From the NCBI GenBank assembly GCA_000711775.1, contig ARYC01000414.1, positions 62,001 through 126,000 of the forward strand: 64,000 bases of DNA. Reading direction: 5' to 3'. Source of the stretch: Oxytricha trifallax (lineage: Eukaryota; Ciliophora; Spirotrichea; Sporadotrichida; Oxytrichidae). A program made the position numbers and the translations under genes. The notes under the pieces were generated by a model. The model did no database searches. It saw only the letters and a list, made by a program, of their open reading frames with translations, and had not been told where the DNA came from. Within the stretch, counting starts at the first letter, position 1; the number at the start of each line of letters is the position of its first letter. Of the stretch, positions 46,741-59,506 are shown in pieces.

Positions 46741-48540
46741 ACATATTTATGATTTTTGAAAGTTATATTATTAATTGTGTATATCAGAATTATATATTTT
46801 ACTTTTAATTAATGACATCTTATTTTCATAATTTGTTCTTTTATCATTCTTTACATTCTAAATATAAAACTATCGTAATTTAATTAAAAATTAAATTATA
46901 TAAATAAACTAGAGCGATGATCCAATGAAGTGGTTAATGACAGTTTTTTCAATAAACTATTAACTATCATAAAAAATTCAAAAAACTTATAAGCATCTTT
47001 ATTTATTATTATTTAGATATTTTACATAAAACATTAATCTCATAGAAAATAATTATTTTATTTTTGATTACAATACAAAGCTAAACATATCCACCGCAGT
47101 GATTTGAGCAAATATCCTAGTTTTATAAAATTTAGCAAATGTGAACTCAAATTAAATTGTATTATAAAAACCTATTCAAATATATCACAATCAAATATTG
47201 GATATGTCAGTATTATCCTGCATAATTTATTTAAATTAAATTTTAAGTTAATTATTAAGAATTATAATAAATAGGAAATTGAAATCAATAGTATTTTTAT
47301 TTGCAGACGCTTATTTTAATTTTGGATTTTCATTAATTAATTAGGTTGATTGTTAATAGATTAATTTAGAAATACCATTTTATCTATCATATGTTTATTA
47401 CTTTCATTTTTTAAAATCTGAATACTTAAATTTCAAATAAATTTAATTCAATAATTTAAGAAGTCTTTTTAAAAATAAAAATGTAAAATTAAATGGTTCT
47501 CAAATAAAAATGGCCCCCCCCAAAATAACTGCTAGACCAGTCAACTCAACTCCGCTTTTTGAATAGGCACATTAAAATTCAATGAATATTTATATTTTTA
47601 ATAATTCTAGCTTCATTAAACAATACAGATTGTTCAATCGTTGCTATATGAGCTGCAGTAAATTATTTAAAGAGAATTTATTATTATGTTAAAACATTAA
47701 GTACAAATTGCTATTGAGAGATCTAGTCCTCTCCCTAACAATATTTAATAAGTTTAAATTGTGTTTTAGATTTAAGTTGCAAAATGATTAGAATCATTTG
47801 GAAATAAAATGAAACTTAAATTTTTATTTATATTACTTGGTTAAATAACTAATGAAATTCCAAAGCCAGAGCAGTAACTATCAGTTTATGATTGAATTTA
47901 TTTAAGTGTATATTTGACATCCTAATTAGTATATAAACCTATTTATTCATATATTATGAAAGAAACTGGAAAATGCCAATTGAAATAATTATAGAACAAT
48001 TTAATAAATTTTCCTTTATAGTTGTAAAATTTATATTCTAATCAATTAATTTTATTCATTTATTTTTAATTTATTGAACAAACAAGAAAATTTCATTCAT
48101 TTTGATTTATTTAAAATAATTTAGTAAATATCATATACTCTAAAACCTCATGGGATTTAGTTATATTCATTAAATTAATTATTATCTTTATTACCACATT
48201 TCGCTTGAAATCTTCATTTAAATCTATGAAAATGTTAAATTCTTATAAATTATGTCAATTTTATTATTTTTGAATGATACTAATTTTGCAAAAATAATAA
48301 TAATTGATGTTTTTAATGTAAAATGCAAATGAAATAGCTAAGAATGAAATGATTTGTTTTAATTTTTATAAAGAAAGGATTAAATAGTTTTGATTCATCT
48401 CATATGTATAATTTTAATATAATTTAAATTAATTTATAATATATAATTGATTTATTTTGATATGATGAGATAAGATCTGTTTGAAATAAAGCGAAGTAAA
48501 CATCGACACTTTATTCTTAACATATTAACACATGCCGCCT
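46741..48540. other. long AT-rich interval, no gene called
   Basis: No convincing gene. An ATG at 47510 after AAATAAAA opens MAPPKITARPVNSTPLFEQ and then runs into AT-rich sequence; it could be a first coding segment but has no support. A C7 run marks its start. Confidence 0.35.
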
Positions 48541-48965
48541 TCAGTTAGTAAGTTTCTCAAGGAATCTAATTTAAAAAGTGACAATATAGCAATTTAATTA
48601 ATATATTGGCTTAATGAATCTGTTATATTCTAGAATGTCAGTGTTAACGAAGAGTCTCTTCATCTGCACAAGTTCAAAGCCACAGACAGTGTCGATGTCT
48701 CTTCTATCCAATTGCTTCTCCAATATTTGAGGAATAGTAATTTCACTCAAGTAAGTAGCAGTGCATTGCAGGTAACTCTTTAATAAATCTAACTAATTAA
48801 ATAGGTATATCCATTATTCAATGCATTAATTTAAATTTAATTCTCAATGGCCTTGGAGTAGAGAGCGTTTTAGAGGGAGGTTTTGTACTGAGCATCAATT
48901 TCCTTCTTGGTGGGAATTGCAAGGGCATCCCAAGGGTGGACTTCACCGTATGGTCTATTTGACAT
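48541..48965 (-). CDS. small unknown protein, two clear segments
   Basis: Minus-strand gene from ATG 48965 (MSNRPYGEVHPWDALAIP) to TGA 48541. First segment to about 48835, then an unresolved interruption, then TYLSEITIPQILEKQ, RRDIDTVCGFELVQMKR and the end EYNRFLEKLTN. Well-mixed composition says both segments are real. One IES (48562-48613) is resolved; the gap between the segments holds another IES or an intron. Family not recognised. Confidence 0.65.
48562..48613. other. IES 52 bp, pointer GAATCT
   Basis: GAATCT at 48562 and 48614 (plus strand); removal joins EYNRF to LEKLTN before the stop. Confidence 0.82.
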
Positions 48966-49044
48966 TTATTATTAATATTATAATCAATTAATATAATAAC
49001 AAACTCATTCACTTTAATATCATTAATAAATAAATATTATCAAA
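48966..49044. promoter_or_regulatory. short divergent promoter region
   Basis: 79 bp of nearly pure A/T between divergent start codons at 48965 and 49045. Confidence 0.45.
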
Positions 49045-52000
49045 ATGAGTGATAGTAGTAATCACAATCAGTAAAATATGGAGTAGATACCCCCTCAAAA
49101 TAATGATAATTAATAGCATGTATAGGGGGGAGCTGGGGATCCAAATTAGATTAATTAGTAGATACCATACTACCCCTATAATCAAAGTAGTGATTAAAAT
49201 ACTGTGGGATTTGGATCAATGCAACCAAACTAATAACCAAATTATCAGTATTATTGTTTATAGAATATTGCATTTAAAATTATGAAAATAGCAGTTATTT
49301 AAACTAGAAACAGTTAAAATTTAAATTATATCATTCTTTTTCACTCATAAATTTAATAATAATCAGATTAAGTTTTTAAATATCTTTTGTTTTAATCTCA
49401 AAACTATTTAATTTGATATGTTTAGTTTTAGTAGATAAATTAAATTGTGATTATTTTATTTTAAATGATATTAGTTATACTCAATATAAGTCCATATTAA
49501 CATATAATTTACTTGTAATATTTCCACAATAAATATAGTGTTTAGGAATAGCAAGATTAGTTCGGTATTGTTGATCTGGGAGCCAACAATGTAAATGGAA
49601 ATAATACCAATTTACTTAGCAACTAATATTAAGATCAGTAAACTTTCTAGCAATTCGCAGTCCCAAATGCTTAATACATGCAGGATAGTTTTACTTAATA
49701 AAGAAAAATAATTATTTTTTAAGTTAGGTATTGGAGTAATAAAACTATGACATGGAAGACGATGAAGAAATGGAGCAGGACTACGACGACGAAAATGCAG
49801 ATGATTAGGACGACGACGATGACGATGAAGACCTCGACTTGGTAGCACTGGCAGAGAGATAGAGGCAGCTAGGTTTAGCAACAGGACAGCCTGCTTCAAA
49901 TAAAATATCGATATCAATTGGGGCTCCAAGGACACAACCTCCTCAAACCCTTCTATCAAATCAAATCCCTATCTAAATACCAATGGGTTAACCATAAAAT
50001 TCTTATACAGCATAAAATACTCAACCAATTAATCAATAGTAGACATATTAAGGAGTTTAGGAGAATTTTAATAATGAATTCTATAGTTAAGCAGCAAATT
50101 AACCAATAGTATTCTTAGAATCATAGTCACCAAGGGAAGAGGAATTTATCAATTAGGAAGCTAATAAAATTAATACTGATTATTTCCCTTTTGATCAATA
50201 AATAGTGCATCAGGATCAAGAATCATAATATCATTGAAATACACCTAATTTATAAATTCACTTATGAATTTAATTATGTAAGTTAAAATTTAATTAAATT
50301 TTCAACAATTTTATAAGGTTTTAATAACCTTGATCACTCATCACATTATTTAGAGTCATAAACTAAATACTTTTTCCCTCAATTTAATTATAAAAAATAA
50401 AATAAAAAATATGACAATACTTATTTAAATGGAATAGAGAATATTCTACATATCAATAATCTTTATAATTGCAACTATTTAAATTCTATAATTAACCATT
50501 TGAAAATTTGTTAAGTTTTGGTTAGTTCTCATAATTTTTCGTTTTTTCGTTGAAAACTTTACGAATAAAATCATCTCTTTAATAATAATAGCCTACAAAT
50601 AAAATCAAGATTTCTTTTGGAGTACCTCCTCCTTAAATAACACAAAACTAGAAATTATTATTGGTAAAACCTGATGAAGGCTAATCTTAAATCACAATTC
50701 CAAGAGTTGAGTAATTCTTACTATTCTTTTCTTATTTAATGAGGAAGCTCCACAGCAATTGAACGATCAGTTCAAAGTATCATTAACTAATTAAAACCAA
50801 TTTTAAGCATAAAACACTCAACCTCTTCATTATGATTAAAACATAATTTAGCCAATTAATGATATTTAGTAGCAGTATCTACTTTAAATTTAATAAGAAG
50901 AGCAAGCTAAGATGGAAGATTTAAGCATAAATCTGTAACCTTAACTAAATCAACCTGATTAAAATTTAGGACAAGAATAAATTCGATTAGTCACTCATAT
51001 ACCATAATAATAATAATACTCCAGTAATTTGATGCCTGATTAAACTCAATTGGATAACTAGCTAAATTATCAAAATCATCAGCAATTCCAATTTGAATAG
51101 CAGCAACAATTTTAAGAGCAAAGTCCAATCCCAAAGGAAAGTATTTAACCTCCAAAGTTAAAATCAGAGAAAAAGAAGAAAAGAAAGAAGAAGGGAAAAG
51201 GTTCATTTTTGGATTTCTACGGTTTGGATAAAACTAAACTTACTATAGAAATAGATCATATAGAGAAGAGAATGCGTGCATAAGCATTATTCACTTTCAT
51301 ATTAAAAGATCATGAAATTGTTACTTAGAAGCTTTAATCAATCGAGGAACAAAACTTCAAGAAATATGTGCTTGATCTCGGCATTCATGCTAAGCAAATG
51401 TCCATATTTGGAGTTTATCAATTAGCAGGAGAAGACAACAAAGAAAGAATACCTACGAGCTTTGAGTATCCTGGTCCTGAAGAGTAAGCCAAATTTCTAA
51501 GGACTGCATATGAAAACTTAAGTAAAGATTTGCATACATTTGAAACTTAGTAGCAATAAATCTATGAAAGTCAGTAGAAGGAACCTCTACTTAAGATAAA
51601 AGGCTTAATTAAATTGAAATGTGGAGAGGAAAATTTGATAGAGCAATTCCAACCTAAAGTTAGAATTTTAGTAGAGTATTATCTTGAAAAAGTTACTAAT
51701 TTTGGCATTTAAGTAAATAAATTTAAACAATCTTATGACTAAAATGGATAGTCAATTGAAGATGTAGAATCAAATTATTTTTACACCTCAGATTAAATTG
51801 ATAATAATGAGCTTTGGATGCCAATCATTGAAGGCATGAAGCACATTCCAACTAGATTCATAATAAACTATTTAGCTCCCAAGAATTACTTTGTAGTTTC
51901 GTCTGGAAAACTTATAGACAAGTAAATAGAAAAAGATTGCTTACAAAGAACACTTTTTGTTTATCACTTAAATGACAATGACAAATGTATTCCCGATAAA

Positions 52001-55000
52001 ATAGGTTTTATCATGGCAAAATTTACTAATATTTACAGAATTAATGACTTAAATGAAATATGTACTGGAGGAGCAACTGTTCTCTTCACATCTCCAAAAA
52101 AGCATGAATCTTTTGCTGTTAATAAGATTTATGAGAAAAATATCATTCAGATTATCAGCTACTTTTAAAAGTTAATCTAAGCTCGATATCCTTACACATC
52201 TTTAAAGCTAGTATTTGTGCCAAACTTAATTTTGAAACAATCAAGGAAGTAAAGTTTAGATTTCGCTGGTGGTCTTCACATCTTAGATGAAGAACTAATT
52301 TTCAATAGAAATTAACTTGAAAATAGGAACTTCACTTATAAATATTTGGCTTCTTCCCTCGCATTTGACTTCTTCGGAGGTAAGGTTTTTGAAGAGACTC
52401 CTGAAGATTGGTGGTTACTTTAAGGTTTGAGGGAAAGCCTGGGAAATCATTTCAAAATATCAAAGTGTGGCATATTGATATATAGGTACAACATTATGTA
52501 AACTATTTAAAAGTTGTACAAGCAAATGAAATATGGATTTGAAAGATTTCCATTATCAAGCTAGCATTTACACAAAATATTTTATAAATGTAAATATTTC
52601 AAGTCAAAAACAATTATAAACTTACTAAACTTAAGCTTATAGAAAAGAGCATTCAAATTTGTAATATTTTACAAATTAAAAATATCTCTTTAAGCATTAA
52701 TCTCTTATTTTTATCTGGTCTTTCTATTTTCTATATCTTTTGACTTTAATCAACGCTGTTCTTAAATATTGCTAAACAGGATTAAAAATTATATAATTTG
52801 AAAATTCAAACCAAATAAATTATATGAAAAATCCAAAGATCATAAACTCTATCTATATCAATAGGTTAGCGTTTTTAACTTTTACCTATTAATATTGTAG
52901 GAATACATTCGATTTGGGAAAATGAATTTAAATTAAATTAATTAAATATTAAAATCATGGCAGTTATCAAAACCAAAGTGACTTAAAATTCAAAAATAAA
53001 TGGATTCTACGGTAGATCCCGCAATTTTAGCTGGACTTTACAATTGCCAATATTCTTGAATCATCCCAGGAAGCAAGATATTTTGATTTTGAGCTAACTC
53101 CCAAAAATAGTATAATGTATTTTTCTCGCTTGGGCGATGAAATAAATTCATTATAGCAATAACAACCACCGTCTCATTTTTAATGCGCTATCCAGAGAGT
53201 ATAATATTGTCATGGTTTGAAGACATTTTCCAAAAACATAACTAAAGGTAATTAATAATTAATTAATTAATTTTAATTTTAATTCATTTTCCCAAATCGA
53301 ATGTATTCCTACAATATTAATGTATCGATTTCATTTAACTAATTATTATTATCCCCATCCCTCTGAATAGCAAATGAATGATATAGTTTACTAGAAGTGT
53401 GAGCTTATTATGCATATGATTGAGTCTATGATAGATAAGTCCTATTATGAACGCATCATAAGATAAATTTATGACTCTGCTAACCCCACTATCTCTCAAG
53501 GTCTTTTCCATAATATTTTCAAGCAAGTATGTGGTTTTAAGCTAAAATAGTTCTTTTAAAACTGGATTATATCTACATCATGCCCCAAGTTAACAGCTAG
53601 TTTCAATTATAATAAAAAGAACAACTCCTTGGATTTGAATATAGCTTAAACTTCCGCAATGAAATCATACTTTTCTTACAAGAGATTCACAAAGAATCTA
53701 ATTGAAATGAAATAAATCTTTTCACTTCCATCATTCTCATTCAAGCATATCAACTCTGCAATGGCTAAGTAAAATCAAAATGTAGATAGTTTTCTTGTTG
53801 AACTGAAGCGAGGTTGTATGAGGTATTTCACTGGAGAAGTGAATGTGATGATATATCTCACAGATGGTGCTGAGATACAGACTTAGCAACAGAAAATGAG
53901 CTTAATTAAGAAATTTTATGATTTTTTTGATAATTTTTGAGTTTAAGGTATGGCAAAAGTTAAGTGAGTGTGAACATTCCTCTCTAATGTAAAGTTAAAA
54001 AGACGATTCAAAACAAAAAGAAGGAATATGAAAATATGTTAATGTATGACTAGGAAATGCATTAAGATGATGAAAGAGGAGATGATAATATGAATAATAA
54101 TGGCTAAAACGATCATCATATATTGCTAAATCTCTTAAATTTCTTCGATTTTGCAATGCTTTTATTATGATTGACAACATGCAATGGAAGTTTGGCCTCA
54201 ATGATTTCGAGTTAGAAGATTATCCATACGGCACTAAGAACCTCTTTGACGTTAAAAACTTGGAGTCCCCTGTGCTATGGATTAGAGTTGATCCAGACAT
54301 GGAGTTTATTAGAAAGGTGAAAGTTGTTCAAGAGTAAAACAATTGGCTCTTTTAGTTACTTCAAGAAAAAGATATCATCGGTCAAATCGAGGCAATTAAT
54401 GAGCTTAATAAGTTCAACTCTGAATTAGTTTATGAAATACTGAAGTCAGTGAGTACCAATGAAAACTACTTCTTTAAAGTTAGAAAGATAGCAATTAAGA
54501 AACTGTAATAAATGCAAACTTCACAATTCAACAAGTATTTATCTCATGAGAAATTCTTGATTAAAGTGTTTAATTAGAGAAACTTTGATAAGTCGATAGG
54601 ATTTTACAAGTCAAATGATTTCAGCAAAGTCTTGGAATACTATATTGATAAATCTATTCTAAAAACCCTCTCTAAATGCAAAGAAGTTCCCTTAGAGTTG
54701 AAAGAAGAAATAAAAGAGTACCTATTAAACTAGTAGAAGTAACAATAAAATTAGCCTAATGAGTCAGCTACTCAGCCACCAGGAACGATATCAATCAATA
54801 TTAGCAGCAATGAAGTTGTTCAATAAAAGTAACAGAAGTTAAATTCAAAGTATAACGAGAAATATTTCAATGTCTCCTCTGAACAAATTGGATAGCTACT
54901 CATGAGATTGTTGCAAGAAAATGATAATTCAGAGAATCCATTCGATGATAGTTTTTATATTAAGTAGATATTAAAGGCTTTAGGAAATCTAGACTGTTTC

Positions 55001-56803
55001 AAACTTTTACCTGAGATAGCAACTGAAATTTATAGACAATATAGATTGGATTATATTGGTAAATATTCTCCCCAGTTTTCTATAACTAAGGGTTCTATAG
55101 CTGGTTACTTCAAGCTCAGAAAGCAAATATTTTTATTCAAAACAGAGAAAATTAAGAATATCGATACAAAAATTGAAAATGTAGATTGGTATCTAGATTA
55201 AATAGACCTTGCAGAAAGATAAACATTAAATTAGATGGGCAGTGACTTAGATAAAATGATTGAAGACGATCTTTGGCCCTATGAAGTGAGATCTTTCGTT
55301 CAATTTCAAAATATAAAACATTGCTTTATGTACTAAAACAATCATTTCCTTGTAAGTCTTAATAAAATGTTTAATTTCTCAATAGAAAGCCTTATATATC
55401 CAATTGAAGAAGTGCGAAGAATATTTAACTAAAACTAATTATAAATATGGAACAGACTTGATTAAGCAAATGGCAATGTTTTTGGAAGCAAATTAAGATC
55501 AAGTTTTAAAAATATTTATTTTTTACTTAAGATATTTTGGATTTCAGAGAATGTTATTTGGACAATGATAAATCTAAGGGAGTGACAGAACTACTTTGGA
55601 ATATGTTACTTTTACCATTCAATTTCTTAAATGCTGAATTCACATACTGGCTTAAGCGTCTTTACTATAGTTAATTACACTTCTTTTAAAGGTTAATTAT
55701 CATTATATTTCATCTTTGGAAATGAAACACCACTTTTCTTTAAAGAATAGCAAACCAAATAAGGATCAAAGAATGAAGTAATGCAGTATGATGAGTATTG
55801 GTCAAGAATCGAAGATTAGCTTGCTGATGCAAATGCTCTAATGCAGCAACAAAATGACGATAAAAATCAGCATTTAAAGTAAATATTGGCATAGAAGCAG
55901 AGCACTAAGGTCGTAGTAGGAATCCCTAATACTGGTAATTAATTAAAATTAACTTATTTTTAAGATACTAGTGTAACTCAAAAGAGCGAAAAGATTGTCA
56001 TTTAAGATTTAGGGTAAAAGCAACATGAATAGTAACCTGAATCAAAGCTTAAAATTGTTCTAGCCCCATTCTTTGGTGAATTTTGATAAATATTTTCATT
56101 TATGAACAGACTAAGCAAAGTTGGAATCCATCAGCAAACTAAACTCAAGAAAAAAGTATTAAAATCGTATTAGGTGGTCTATAAATAGAACCATTCAAGT
56201 CTAATACTTACTCTCATTTTAGTATAGCAATATTGTTTTTTATACTTCAAAAATTGTTTCTCTCAAGATTAATAAATGAACCAAATGAGAGAAGAACAGA
56301 ACTAACAGATTTAACTTATGCAGTCATTGAGTCACTAACCTATCGCCTAACATTAAATCAATTTAAGTAGTGACTAGTACTACGATGCTGCTCAATACGA
56401 TGACAACGAATCAGTTTATGACGAATTTGCTGAAATTAAATTCACCGATACTCCGTGGTTGCAGGCTGCTTGGGAAATCCTAGGTACACTATGGTATCAT
56501 GAAGAAGCAGGAGCTTTTCTGTCTCCAGTCTCTGAAGATGATCTTGGCTCTTACTTTGAGGATTATTTAAGGACCATCGATTATCCTATGGACTTATCAA
56601 CCATGAAGCTTAAAGCAATTGAAAGGCTTTACAGGAATTTCTAAGAATTCAAGAGAGACGCTTTAACAGTGTTTAGGAACTGTCAAAAGTTTAATCACGA
56701 GTCCAGTGAGATACATCAAGCATCTGTGAAACTTGAGAATTTCTTCAAGAGAAAACTTCTCGAATATTAGAGATTTGACCAAGCTATTATAAGAATTAGT
56801 TGA
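49045..56803 (+). CDS. TAF2: TFIID subunit TAF2 with C-terminal bromodomain
   Basis: TAF2, the TFIID subunit with an M1-aminopeptidase-like fold. The region from 49737 to TGA 56801 is exactly 1876 codons after seven IESs and introns at 50706-50743, 55352-55385, 55935-55964 and 56222-56267. N-terminus: acidic run then about 350 Gln-rich residues. M1-like part: LTIEIDHIEKRMRAQ, FDFFGGKVFEETPEDWW (the zinc HExxH is absent, as usual in TAF2), HLTNYYYPHPSEQQ. The LWIRVDPDMEFIRKVKV block is the family hallmark, followed by helical repeats. It then continues in one frame to a bromodomain (FLSPVSEDDLGSYFEDYLRT, YPMDLSTMKLKA, FRNCQKFNHESSEI). A bromodomain is not part of animal or yeast TAF2. The start at 49045 (MSDSSNHNQQNM) is likely, but the join between about 49260 and 49570 is unresolved. 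Confidence 0.9.
49696..49736. other. IES 41 bp, pointer TAATAAA
   Basis: TAATAAA at 49696 and 49737, in phase; joins the Asn/Gln-rich start to NYDMEDDEEME, so ATG 49752 is internal. Confidence 0.75.
50225..50584. other. IES 360 bp, pointer ATAATA
   Basis: ATAATA at 50225 and 50585, in phase; joins HQDQESQ to QPTNKIKISFG. Confidence 0.78.
52565..53331. other. IES 767 bp, pointer CATTTA, hosting element P8
   Basis: CATTTA at 52565 and 53332, in phase; joins PLSSQH to LTNYYYPHPSEQQ, which matches TAF2. Confidence 0.9.
52894..53315. mobile_element. TIR element P8 (degenerate relative of P9)
   Basis: Element of 422 bp with terminal inverted repeats starting ATTGTAGGAATACATTCGAT, about 40 bp well matched, and an exact 6-bp flanking duplication ATTAAT (52888-52893 and 53316-53321). 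The inner blocks GGCAGTT and AGCTGGACTTTA are shared with P9. The arms are more diverged than in P9. Confidence 0.85.
53897..53964. other. IES 68 bp, pointer TGAG
   Basis: TGAG at 53897 and 53965, in phase; joins TQQQKM to SVNIPLQCKVKK and removes three TGA codons. Confidence 0.82.
54070..54089. other. very short IES 20 bp, pointer ATGAA
   Basis: ATGAA at 54070 and 54090; removal joins HQDDE to QQWLKRSSYIAK and corrects the frame entering the conserved TAF2 block. Confidence 0.78.
55501..55528. other. IES 28 bp, pointer AAG
   Basis: AAG at 55501 and 55529; joins FLEANQDQ to DILDFRECYLD. Confidence 0.72.
55670..55691. other. very short IES 22 bp, pointer GTTAATTA
   Basis: Eight-base repeat GTTAATTA at 55670 and 55692, in phase; carries the frame from the TAF2 helical region toward the bromodomain part. 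Confidence 0.8.
56077..56102. other. IES 26 bp, pointer TGAA
   Basis: TGAA at 56077 and 56103, in phase; removes a TGA and joins APFFGE to QTKQSWNPS. Confidence 0.8.
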
Positions 56804-56976
56804 GAAGCTATGGACCTATATTTAATTAATTTTGCATTACATTTTTAGACTTTTATACCTGTCCAAATTTTCCTATCTATTAGTCTATTTAATAAGATTT
56901 CCATTGGAGTGCTTATCTATTTAATTACGATGTATTATTTATCTAGCAATTTATTTATTTAACAAATTTATTTGAA

Positions 56977-58471
56977 ATGGAAACTACTTAGTAAGTATAA
57001 GACCAAACTGTTCCTATTGAAGAACAAAAGATTGATGTCATATCTTAAGACATTACTTAAGACTAAAAATTAGAGAAAGAAGACAACGTTACAGCATTTA
57101 AAATTGAGGCAGCAACAGATAAAGGAATAGACTACGATAAACTTCTTGTCAAGTTCGGTTGTTCAGCAATGAATGATGACTTAAAAGCCAGAATTGAAAA
57201 ATTAACTGGATAAAAACCTCATAGATTCATTAGAAGAGACATTTTCTTCTGCCACAGAGATTTAGACGTCATATTGAAGAGATACGAAGAAGGTAAACTG
57301 TTCTATTTATATACTGGAAGAGGACCATCTGCTGAAGCACTACATATGGGTCATGCTATTCCATTTATTATGAACAAATATCTTTAAGACGCATTTGATG
57401 TACCTCTCGTCATTTAGATCACTGATGACGAAAAGTATCTATATAGACCAGAGTACACTTTAGAGCAAATTCAAAAGATGTCTATGAGCAATATTAAGGA
57501 TATTATTGCATTCGGTTTTGATCTTGATAAGACTTTCATCTTCTAAGACACTGACTATATTCATCACTTGTATCCAAACACCCTCAGAGTTCAAAAGCAC
57601 ACTACTCTTAACTAATTGAAAGGATGCTTCGGCTTTAATGATTCAGATAATGTTGGTAAATTTGCTTATCCACCAGTTTAGGCTGTCCCCTCTTTTTCAA
57701 ATACTTTCCCACACATTTATGGAAAAAGAACTGATGTTCCTTCATTGATTCCTTGTGCCATTGATCAAGATCCATACTTTAGATTAGTTAGTTAGTTTTT
57801 AGGATTGAAAACAATTCTTGAGATACTATATCTATCCTGTAGGATAATTCAAAGATATTCAATATCAGGAACTATACTTTATACCATACTTTAGAATGAC
57901 CAGAGAGGTTGCAGGTAAATTGAAATATGAAAAGACATCATGCTTCTATTCAATTTTCTTCCCAGCTCTTTAAGGCTTAAAGACAAAGATGGCATCTAGT
58001 GATCCAAACAGCTCCATCCTCTTATCCGACTCCCCAGCTGATGTGAAGAGAAAGATTAACAAAGCTTACTCAGGTGGTGGTTAAACAGTTGAAGAGCATA
58101 GAGCTAATGGAGCTAACTTGGAAGTAGATGTACCCTTCTAATGGTTAAAGTTCTTCCTTGAGGACGATGAAAAACTTAACGAAATCAAAGAGAAGTATGG
58201 AAAGGGTGAGATGATGACAGGTGAGGTCAAGGCTATACTTATTGAATGCATCAACGCTTTCTTGAAAGAATTCTAAGAGAGAAGAAAGAAGGTCTCAAAT
58301 GAAGTTGTCAAGCAGTTTATGGAAATAAGAAAGATCAATCCAGTACCAAAGAGATTTGAAGAAGCTAGAAAAGCAAAGGAGGAAGCAGAGAAACAGGCAA
58401 AGGAAGAAGCAGAGAAGCTTGCCAAAATTTAAGCAGAAGAATCAAAGGAGCAATAATAACCACCTCAATGA
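56977..58471 (+). CDS. WARS1: cytosolic tryptophanyl-tRNA synthetase
   Basis: Charges tRNA-Trp. Protein of 460 residues after a 112-bp IES. Class I signatures: HIGH-type HMGH within [15 protein letters not shown], and KMSKS-type [10 protein letters not shown], as in eukaryotic cytosolic enzymes (KMSASDP). Also [29 protein letters not shown] and [20 protein letters not shown] and TAG stand at conserved Gln positions, which fixes the genetic code here. The N-terminal about 60 residues are Gln/Glu-rich. The C-terminus is a Lys/Glu/Ala helix ending in Gln-Pro. Start ATG 56977, stop TGA 58469. Confidence 0.97.
57772..57883. other. IES 112 bp, pointer CCATACTTTAGA
   Basis: Twelve-base repeat CCATACTTTAGA at 57772 and 57884, the longest pointer seen. 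Removal gives [16 protein letters not shown] exactly as in other TrpRS; without it the frame is lost. Confidence 0.97.
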
Positions 58472-58548
58472 TAAATTTTATTTTAACTTTACCCCTAATA
58501 ACATTTCGAACATTATCTTCCATTCAATAAAACTGTCGTAGACATATT

Positions 58549-58965
58549 ATTGTAGGAATACATTTGAAATTGGGAAAATATAATTAATTAAATTAATAAT
58601 AATTCAAAATCGTGGCAGTTAAAGTTGGCCAATTTGAACGATCTTGGGCTCATTCGATAGAGAATTCAAAATTAGCTGGACTTTATTATTGGCGGTACTA
58701 TTTTATCGCATCCCTGGAGCGAGATAACTTGACTTTAATGTGAGGGTATAATTTAATGAATTTAGAGGTGTTTAATTAAAGTCGAGTTATCTCGCTCCAG
58801 GGATGCGATAAAATAGTACCGCCAATAATAAAGTCCAGCTAATTTTGAATTCTCTATCGAATGAGCCCAAGATCGTTTAAATTGGCCAACTTTAACTGCC
58901 ACGATTTTGAATTATTATTAATTTAATTAATTATATTTTCCCAATTTCAAATGTATTCCTACAAT
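58549..58965. mobile_element. palindromic element P9
   Basis: Inverted repeat of 417 bp, arms about 190 bp, starting ATTGTAGGAATACATTTGAA, with a short centre. It begins about 80 bp after the TrpRS stop. No matching target duplication (CATATT left, AGAATC right). Same end sequence as P8. Confidence 0.9.
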
Positions 58966-59506
58966 AGAATCTTATATAGAGTCGAAGTTAGAAAACCGAA
59001 ATTCCCTTTCGCGCTTATTTGACGACTCATTAATAAAAGAATCATTAATGTTTCTAAATTCAGAATGCCTCATTGGACTTATCTAGTTATATCCCTAGCT
59101 TATAGAAGAGTTATTTGCATTCCCTATATTTATTCCCAAATCAATCATTTTTTTATTATCCTTTGGCATTTGATTTTCTCTTTTTAATAAGCTTAATATT
59201 TTATAACAGGCATTAACTTAAATGGATAATAATTGGGTAAGAATTTAAATTTAATTCTATTAACTAAATTTAATAAATAAATCAAACATATAATTAACTA
59301 AAAAAATTCCGTAATTAAACATCAGTTTATAGAATTATCAAAAAAAGTTTATTCGTTCTCTATAATCTATGAGTAATAATTCTTTATCATGTTATATTAA
59401 AAAAAATAAAAAAGACATCTAAATATAATTTATTTGCAAATTTTGAATAAACCATATAACTAGTATTTGGGAAGATACTTTGGCTTTGTTTTATTATCCA
59501 TATAAT

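Noticed and set aside
49612-49959. 115-residue minus-strand open frame
   Set aside because: Antisense shadow of the acidic N-terminal part of TAF2.
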